Shown piece after piece: positions 49,074 through 54,625 of a DNA stretch of 54,625 nucleotides. The translations under genes were made by a program, and so were the position numbers. The DNA comes from a bacterium (GTDB lineage: Bacteria > Chloroflexota > Dormibacteria > Aeolococcales > Bog-877): the NCBI GenBank assembly GCA_021795235.1, contig JAJYPP010000018.1, forward strand, positions 1 through 54,625, read 5' to 3'. Position 1 is the stretch's first letter. Every line of letters starts with the position of its first letter. The notes under the pieces were generated by a model that searched no databases, was not told the DNA's origin, and saw only the letters and a program-made list of their open reading frames with translations.

Positions 49074-49357
49074 CTGCGACCTCCTACCTGAACCGGGCGC
49101 TGCGCCCTTTCTCCCGGGGCTGTGGGTCGGTCCCCTGTGCCGATCCGGCCCAGCTCTTGCCAGTTCATCTTCTCGCTTCCCCGGGCTCTGGGGCCAGTCG
49201 CGTAGCGCGCGCCCGGAAGCCGGGAGGGGCTGCGTCGCGGCGGCGGTGGGGCACTTTGGGCTGGCCGACCACTGTCCGGTCACCCGCCATTGGTCGGTCC
49301 CGGTTGCTCTGCTGCGCGGGCCTCCCCGCGGAGCGGTCCTGCCGGGACCAATGCAGT

Positions 49358-50230
49358 GTGAGCCTCAGCCCTCCCCCGGTGGTCAACGGATCGGTCGCTC
49401 CCGCCCGTGATCGGGCAGAGGCGCTGGAGCGGCTGCTGGGGGGGATCCGGGAGCTCACCAGCTCCCAGGGATGGGCCGAATGGCTCCGCTTCTGCAGCCG
49501 CTTTCATCGCTACAGCTTCCACAACCAGGTCCTGATCCTGGCCCAGCGCCCCGAAGCCACCTGGGTCGCCGGCTACCGAACCTGGCAGCGCCTGGGGCGC
49601 CAGGTGCGCCGGGGGGAGCGAGGGATCGCCATCTTCGCTCCCTGGGCGCTGGCCGGGCCGGGGCCAGCTGATCCGGATGACCGTCCGGTTCCGACCGGCT
49701 TCCGGGTGGTCCGAGTGTTCGACCTCGCGCAGACCGATGGACGAGAGCTCCCCAGTCCGCTTCAAGACCTCCAGGATGATGCCGCCCATCTGGAGCTCGA
49801 CCCGCTGCTGGCACTGGCGGGCAGGCTGGGGTTCGCGATCGAGTTCGTGGAGCTCAGGGGGGATCGCCACGGGGACTGCAGCCATGCGCTGCGGCGCATT
49901 CGCCTCGACAGCCGCCTGGGCAGAGCCCAGATGACCAAGACTCTCTGCCACGAGCTCGCCCACGCCCTGCTGCACGGCGCTGACTTCGACGGTGACCGCT
50001 CCCTGGCCGAGCTGGAGGCGGAGAGCGTCGCCTACGTGGTCTGCCACCACCTCGGCATAGACAGCTCCGGGTACAGCTTCGGGTACGTCGCCAGCTGGGC
50101 AGGAGGGGGGGAGGCGGCGGTGGCCCGGATCTCGGCCGCGGGGGCCAGGATCGTGGGGACGGCAGCCCGGATCGTGGAGGCGACCGGGCGTGCCTCCCAG
50201 TTGTCGCTGCAAGTGGCTGAACTCCAGTAG
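49358..50230 (+). CDS. ArdC-like antirestriction/ssDNA-binding protein with metallopeptidase motif
   Basis: This 290-residue protein has an ArdC-type N-terminal domain in residues ~12-110 (GWAEWLRFCSRFHRYSFHNQ, VLILAQRPEATWVAGYRTWQ, GERGIAIFAPWAL). It then has a zinc-peptidase-like domain with LCHELAHALLHGADFD and a distal Glu in AELEAESVAYVVCHHLGID. Members protect incoming DNA from restriction or occur on mobile elements; proteolysis is unproven. It lies outside the integrated element, beside gltA. GTG 49358 is chosen; the frame upstream of it is Arg/Pro noise. Confidence 0.75.
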   Translation: MSLSPPPVVNGSVAPARDRAEALERLLGGIRELTSSQGWAEWLRFCSRFHRYSFHNQVLILAQRPEATWVAGYRTWQRLGRQVRRGERGIAIFAPWALAGPGPADPDDRPVPTGFRVVRVFDLAQTDGRELPSPLQDLQDDAAHLELDPLLALAGRLGFAIEFVELRGDRHGDCSHALRRIRLDSRLGRAQMTKTLCHELAHALLHGADFDGDRSLAELEAESVAYVVCHHLGIDSSGYSFGYVASWAGGGEAAVARISAAGARIVGTAARIVEATGRASQLSLQVAELQ

Positions 50231-50495
50231 ACCGTTGCCGTGGACTCCTCCTCGGGGTTCGCTCGTGGTTTGCGGCCGCATCGGGTGCCGGCCCAGCCGT
50301 TGGCTCTGGTCCTACGCTCTCGCCCATGGCACCGGATGACCCGGCGTCCTGGCCATAGCGGCGCTGTCTGGCCGGGCCGCGGCGTCAACTACACCGCTGT
50401 TGCTGGCGGCGGCAGGCGCTGCACTCGGTGGATCGGGGTCCGGCCCGCAGGACGGGGTGGAGAGGACCTCGGGGAAGGGGTGCCACAGGAGTGCG

Positions 50496-51122
50496 CTAAT
50501 GGAGTTCACCCGGCGGCGACGGTGAGAGTTGCAAGGGCGTGGCTGGAGTTGGCACCAACCCATGGTGGATCAGCGCAAGGACCCGGCTCGCGGCTTCCTG
50601 GGTGGGCATTCCGCTTTCCACTTGGCGCATGGCCACTTGGATGAGCCCGCCGAGAAGCTCTGCGGTCGGTCCCGGCGGAGTGACGCCGAGCTCGCTGACC
50701 GCTTCGAGGAGCGGCCGGGCCTGCTCAGCGTGGAGTTCGGCCAGCCGGGACCGGCAGACCGGAGGGAGCTCGGCTCTGGCCAGAGCGGCCGCGGCCCGGT
50801 GAGCCCCTGCTTCGGCGAGGCTCAGGGTCTCGTGGACGTAGGCATCGATCCGATCCTCTGGAGTCTTGGCGGCGGCGAGCGCGGCCGCCAAGGCGGCGTT
50901 GGCCGGGGGGAACGCCTCTTCAACCGCCGTGGCGATGATTGACGCGGTCGAGTCGAAGTACTGGTAGACGCTCGAGCGGGCGAGACCGGCCCGCCGGCCA
51001 ACCGTGGCGGGGCTGACGGCACCCACGCCCTCGCTCGCGAGGATATCCATGGTGGCCTCGATGAGAGCGCGGCGTTGCCGAGCCTGGTGCTCGGCAAGAG
51101 TGGGGGCGCTGATCCTGGGCAT
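50496..51122 (-). CDS. TetR-family regulator of the downstream efflux system
   Basis: This 208-residue protein has an N-terminal TetR HTH (RALIEATMDILASEGVGAVS, PATVGRRAGLARSSVYQYFD). The helical ligand domain follows (AYVHETLSLAEAGAHRAAAA). It lies ~130 bases after the DHA2 pump gene on the same strand and is the natural candidate for the palindrome at 53019-53034. The ligand is unknown. Confidence 0.85.
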   Translation of the reverse strand: MPRISAPTLAEHQARQRRALIEATMDILASEGVGAVSPATVGRRAGLARSSVYQYFDSTASIIATAVEEAFPPANAALAAALAAAKTPEDRIDAYVHETLSLAEAGAHRAAAALARAELPPVCRSRLAELHAEQARPLLEAVSELGVTPPGPTAELLGGLIQVAMRQVESGMPTQEAASRVLALIHHGLVPTPATPLQLSPSPPGELH

Positions 51123-51251
51123 CTCCGCCTTCTCGGCTCGGTCCTGTCCAATAGGTAGGGGTGTACATCCGCCGCCAAGCGAGTCTTGAACTTCTGTCGT
51201 CGGTCAGAGAGTCAGGAGCCAGTCATCGCGGTTGAGATGCTTTGGCCATTC

Positions 51252-53006
51252 TCACGCTTCTGGGGTTATCCGGCGCAAGCTCGGGGCAGTCCCCTGACGC
51301 TCGACGGTCTCCTCTTCGTCCACCGGGGCTGGAGGCTGGGCAGCCTCGTTCCTTGATTCCTGCGGCAGCGTCCCCGGCCGTGGGCGGGGGATGAGGGCAG
51401 TAGCCGCCAAGCCGAGAAACACGAACGCCGCAGCCAGCAGGGCCACCGTGCGAGTCGCGCCAGCGGCAGCGGCGGACGCGGCCCGCACGATCTCACCCCC
51501 TCGGGGCATGGCGCCCAACCCCGGGATGCCTGCTCCGCCCGTGCTTCGAACAACCTCGATGACTCGGTCGACAGTCGCGGGCGCAAGTCCGTGGATGGCC
51601 GTGAGGCCAGCGCGGGTGCCGTTCGCGACTCCTGTGACCAAGGTGGTGCCAAGAATCGCGACTCCGAGTGCCGAACCCACCTGGCGGGCGGTGCTCTGGA
51701 TCGCTGCACCTTGCCCGCTCGCGCCGACGGGAACGTCGGCGAGGATGACGCCGGTCAGCTGCGCGGCGGCGATTCCGAGCCCGGCCCCGTAGACGAAGAG
51801 CCAGAGGATCATCGGCCAGACGCTGACGGTGGGCCCGATGACGAGGCCCAAACAGGTGGCGCCGACCACCTCGAGACCAAGTCCCAGGCGCACGACGCCC
51901 CGGGCGCCGATACGACGGGCGATCTCGGGCGCGACGCCCCCCATGGCAAAGGCGCCCAGGGCGAGGGCGAGGAACAGCGCGCCCGTGCTGAGAGCGCTGT
52001 ATCCAAGGACCCCTTGCAGGAAGATTGGGAGCGCGAACAGAAGCCCGTACTCTCCCATCGCAATGGCCAGCACCGCGACGTTGCCGGCTCCGAAGCTGCG
52101 GATGTGGAAGAGGCCCAGATCCAGCAGCACCACCTTCCCCCTGCGACGGCGTGCCGTCTCCGTCCAGCCGAAGCCGGTCAGGCAGATGGATCCGACCGCG
52201 AGCGCGACCGGGATCGGTGAGACCCACCGGGCTGGCCAACGGACACCGACCAGCTCGAGGCGTGCGGTCTGGGTCCACCAGCCATAGTGAGTCCCTTCGA
52301 TCAGGGCGAACACCAGCCCCGCGAAGCCGGCGACGGCAAGGAGGTTGCCGGACCAATCCACACCCCGGGGAGCGGTTGGGTCGCGGGTCTCGGGGACGAC
52401 CATGATGGCACCTGCCACGACCAGCGCGCCGAGCGGCAGGTTGATGAGGAACGCCCACCGCCAACTGAAGTCGGTGGTGAGCCATCCGCCCAGGAGCGGC
52501 CCCAGGGCGGCGAAGCCGCTGATCGTCGTCCCCCAGATGGCGAAGGCGATGGCCCGGTCGCGCCCAGTGAAGGACGCGTTGACGGTCGAAAGCGTGGCCG
52601 GCAGGATCATCGCCCCTCCGATGCCTTGGAGGAGGCGGCTGAGGAGGAGCACCGTGCCATTCGGAGCCGCAGCCGCGGCCACGCTCGCGGCTACGAAAAC
52701 GACCGTGCCGCTGAGATAGAGGCGCCGGCGGCCCCAACGGTCGCCGGCGTGGCCAAGGGTTATCAGGAACGAGGCAAAGACCAATGCGTAGACCGAGTTG
52801 AGCCACTCGGCCTCCGTGGCCGAGAGGTGGAGTTCGCGGATGATCGTGGGCACCGCGACGTTCACGATCGTGGCGTCGACGACGATCATGGCGACGCCGA
52901 GCGCTAGGAAGGGCATCGCCAGCCAGGGTGGCCGCATCGTAGGGGCAGATCCACCACGGGCCGCTGTGCTCGAGGAGCTGCTGGTGTCGGGGATGACTCT
53001 CTCCAC
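51252..53006 (-). CDS. MFS efflux transporter, DHA2 family
   Basis: This 584-residue pump has about 14 membrane helices: MIVVDATIVNVAVPTIIREL (DHA2 start motif), GHAGDRWGRRRLYLSG (motif A) and SGFAALGPLLGGWLTTDFSW (motif C region). A cytosolic C-terminal tail of ~35 residues is rich in Pro/Glu. It is a second, clearly different DHA2 pump from the one at 38814-40472. It starts 13 bases from a perfect 16-bp palindrome, the likely TetR operator. Confidence 0.9.
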   Translation of the reverse strand: MERVIPDTSSSSSTAARGGSAPTMRPPWLAMPFLALGVAMIVVDATIVNVAVPTIIRELHLSATEAEWLNSVYALVFASFLITLGHAGDRWGRRRLYLSGTVVFVAASVAAAAAPNGTVLLLSRLLQGIGGAMILPATLSTVNASFTGRDRAIAFAIWGTTISGFAALGPLLGGWLTTDFSWRWAFLINLPLGALVVAGAIMVVPETRDPTAPRGVDWSGNLLAVAGFAGLVFALIEGTHYGWWTQTARLELVGVRWPARWVSPIPVALAVGSICLTGFGWTETARRRRGKVVLLDLGLFHIRSFGAGNVAVLAIAMGEYGLLFALPIFLQGVLGYSALSTGALFLALALGAFAMGGVAPEIARRIGARGVVRLGLGLEVVGATCLGLVIGPTVSVWPMILWLFVYGAGLGIAAAQLTGVILADVPVGASGQGAAIQSTARQVGSALGVAILGTTLVTGVANGTRAGLTAIHGLAPATVDRVIEVVRSTGGAGIPGLGAMPRGGEIVRAASAAAAGATRTVALLAAAFVFLGLAATALIPRPRPGTLPQESRNEAAQPPAPVDEEETVERQGTAPSLRRITPEA

Positions 53007-53018
53007 GACGCCATCTTA

Positions 53019-53034
53019 CCGACACCGGTGTCGG
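53019..53034. promoter_or_regulatory. Perfect 16-bp palindromic operator CCGACACCGGTGTCGG
   Basis: This is a perfect inverted repeat without spacer, 12 bases before the ATG of the efflux gene. Its size and symmetry fit a TetR-dimer site, and a TetR gene follows the pump. Its closeness to the start suggests it overlaps the transcription start or the leader. Confidence 0.75.
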
Positions 53035-53378
53035 CACGATGCGCTGTCGGGGTCCCTTGGCGATCGGGCCTGGCGCCTTTCGCCAGTGCTCCGGTGGGGA
53101 TCCATGAAGGCATCGGGAAGCGGGACTGGAGGGCCATGGCTCCGCTGCACGTCGGTCCGAGCGGGGTGGCCCTGGCGCCAGAACCATGGCCCGCCCACCA
53201 TGCCGGTCAAGGTTTCCCCGCCGCGCGCTCGCAGCATGGCCACGGCTGCGCATCCCCGGCTGGGATCCTCCCACCCTGCTGGCTCGCCAGCGGCGGCCCG
53301 CGCCGGTATCATTCGCCTCGCTGCCATCAGGCGCGCTTGGCACCGAACTAGGGTCAGAGACAGGGGAGGGGAACCGCC
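53035..53378. other. Gene-free stretch between efflux pump and membrane protein
   Basis: No coding frame could be supported. It must contain the promoters of both flanking genes. A GGGAGGGGA ribosome binding site precedes the next ATG at 53379. Confidence 0.4.
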
Positions 53379-53846
53379 ATGGACCGCAGACGCAATTCGC
53401 TGCTGGAGCCACGCTTCGCCGCCGATCCGCCGGTCAAGCTGAACATCAACGCCAGCGTGCTGGGACTCGTGATCGCCATCCTGGCGGGTCTGGCGGTGAT
53501 CTCCGAGCTGTTCAGTCTGATCACGGTGCTCTCGGCCTCCGTGGTGGTGGCCTCGGTCGGCTTCGGGGGCATCGTGGCCCTCGCGGCGATCGGGCTGCTG
53601 GCCGACATCGCGGCCGCGGTGATGGCGGCCCTGGGCGGTTGGAGGATGTATCAGCGGGTCCCCGCCGGCAAGAATCTGGTGATCTACGCGCTGGTGCTTG
53701 CGGCGGTGGCCGAGGTGGTGGTGGGCGTCGGCTATGCTTCCATCGCGGGCGCGGTGGTGGGCCTGATCCTCCTCTTCATCGTCTACTACCTGGTGGTGAT
53801 CAGCAGCTTTCCCGAGAGCACAAGGGGCAGCGGGCCGACGCCGTGA
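53379..53846 (+). CDS. Four-helix membrane protein of unknown function
   Basis: The 155-residue product has a short cytosolic N-terminus and four hydrophobic segments: SVLGLVIAILAGLAVISELF (~30-48), VASVGFGGIVALAAIGLLAD (~63-88), LVIYALVLAAVAEVVVGVGY (~105-122) and AGAVVGLILLFIVYYLVVI (~126-145). No catalytic motif is seen. Purine-rich Shine-Dalgarno sequence and ATG agree on the start. Confidence 0.7.
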   Translation: MDRRRNSLLEPRFAADPPVKLNINASVLGLVIAILAGLAVISELFSLITVLSASVVVASVGFGGIVALAAIGLLADIAAAVMAALGGWRMYQRVPAGKNLVIYALVLAAVAEVVVGVGYASIAGAVVGLILLFIVYYLVVISSFPESTRGSGPTP

Positions 53847-54366
53847 CGGACTGCTGCTGACCGGCGGCGGCCGGGTATAGCTGGAAGGGCCAATCCGACC
53901 CTGGCCTTTGGCACATTCACTTGGTTCGGAGCGGAGGCCGGGAACTGCGGCCTGGCCCCGCTGGGCACCACATGCAGGCACTCCGTCAGGAACGGGCCAG
54001 GGCCCCGGAGAGCGCTTGCTGAAGCGGGTTCGTGGCGTCGTCTAGAGTCCACTCCGTAGGGCGCCAGACGGCGGGATGGAAGGTTAGCGGGCGGCCCTGG
54101 CCGATCCCGTAGAGGTCGAGGCCGGCGGCCTGGGCCCGCACTCACGCCGGCCAGCTTGGCCGACTGTCGCATTGGGCTGTACGGGCCACGCAGATAGGGT
54201 ATGGAGACTGGCAGGTCCCCGGGTGAGCTGGTGCAGCACGATCGCCTGGGCGCCGAAGAAGAGGACCAGCACCATGGAAGCGGTCATGGCCACCGCGGTC
54301 AGAGGCGTGAACTCCTGCTGGGCGATGATGCCGCGCCGGTTCGCCGCCGGGCCCTCGCAGTCGGCG
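53847..54366. other. Debris region at the right end
   Basis: No intact gene. A 51-codon minus-strand frame (53986-54141) reads as a plausible protein end (GLDLYGIGQGRPLTFHPAVW, then ATNPLQQALSGALARS) but has no recognised family. The rest shows no coding signal. Confidence 0.35.
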
Positions 54367-54513
54367 TAGGGAGCTGAGAACGAGTTCCTGGAACTGGGCG
54401 GGCCAAGTGACCGCCTGACGTCCCGCCCGGTGGTCCTTCACGTGCCGCCAGACCCACTCATCTGGGTTCCGCTGGGGAGAGTCGGTCGGCAGGTGAACTA
54501 CCTGGTTCGTCAA
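54367..54513 (-). pseudogene. C-terminal fragment of an IS630-type transposase
   Basis: The frame reads VVHLPTDSPQRNPDEWVWRH and continues VKDH. This matches the LPPYSPxLNPIExVWxxxK block with the catalytic Glu at the end of IS630/Tc1-like DDE domains. A stop lies a few codons upstream, so no full transposase is encoded here. Confidence 0.55.
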
Positions 54514-54625
54514 AGCTGACAGTCTTTGTCAACCGCGTGCCTCCCATGACCAGGTTCTCGCCTTGCGGCGACAGGAGGGGCGACTAGACCCGGGAGTCCC
54601 ACCCGGAGCGACGCGGAAGCTCCCG

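Noticed and set aside
1-54625. CRISPR arrays, rRNA genes, further tRNAs
   Set aside because: No regularly spaced repeats and no rRNA signatures were seen. Only one cloverleaf with full pairing was found.

Overview
This window comes from a high-GC bacterium of the Terrabacteria type: Actinomycetota or a neighbour such as Chloroflexota/Dormibacterota. Evidence is the GC-rich codon use, frequent GTG/TTG starts, leaderless-looking promoters and an actinomycete-style integrative element. I cannot fix the phylum from sequence alone. A tRNA-Pro(CGG) gene at about 22.0 kb divides the window into two very different halves.

Left half (1-22,000), accessory DNA. It opens with a partial gene running off the edge and a histone-H1-like small protein. 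Next is a four-gene transposition unit (1386-4549): zinc protein, DDE transposase, ExeA/TnsC-like ATPase, zinc-ribbon protein, all with overlapping ends. From 4.5 to 16 kb lie small orphan genes separated by transposon debris: Clp-N domain protein, several secreted proteins (two clearly homologous), a ribbon-helix-helix/membrane pair, a chain of overlapping small genes headed by a HicB-like protein, and Tn3-family fragments (tnpA N-terminus, tnpR N-terminus, a possible end repeat, a second tnpA fragment, one intact and one mutated resolvase). From 16.2 to 22.0 kb is a compact AICE-like module: GntR repressor, small basic protein, SSB, membrane protein, FtsK/TraSA-like translocase, rolling-circle Rep, excisionase and tyrosine integrase, ending at the 3' end of tRNA-Pro. 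The same operator, TGGTCCGNACCA, precedes both the repressor gene and the transfer operon.

Right half (22.1-53.8 kb), chromosomal-type genes in short operons: histidine phosphatase, MpaB-like oxygenase, nitrobindin-like protein, kynureninase, S9 peptidase, FTR1 iron permease, a DUF4097/DUF2089 pair, a MarR/PCP_red operon divergent from yceI, then a lipoate-ligase-like gene overlapping peptide deformylase, a PPOX-like protein with a CPBP protease, an EAL-like/GAF/GGDEF protein, a MarR/DHA2 efflux operon, metG-ccdA-J-domain protein, a glycosyltransferase, an Nfu-type protein, an ATP-grasp enzyme, citrate synthase, an ArdC-like protein and a TetR/DHA2 efflux pair with a perfect palindromic operator. 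The right edge carries an IS630-type transposase fragment.

No rRNA and no CRISPR array were seen. Functions rest on motif and family recognition by eye; no search was run.
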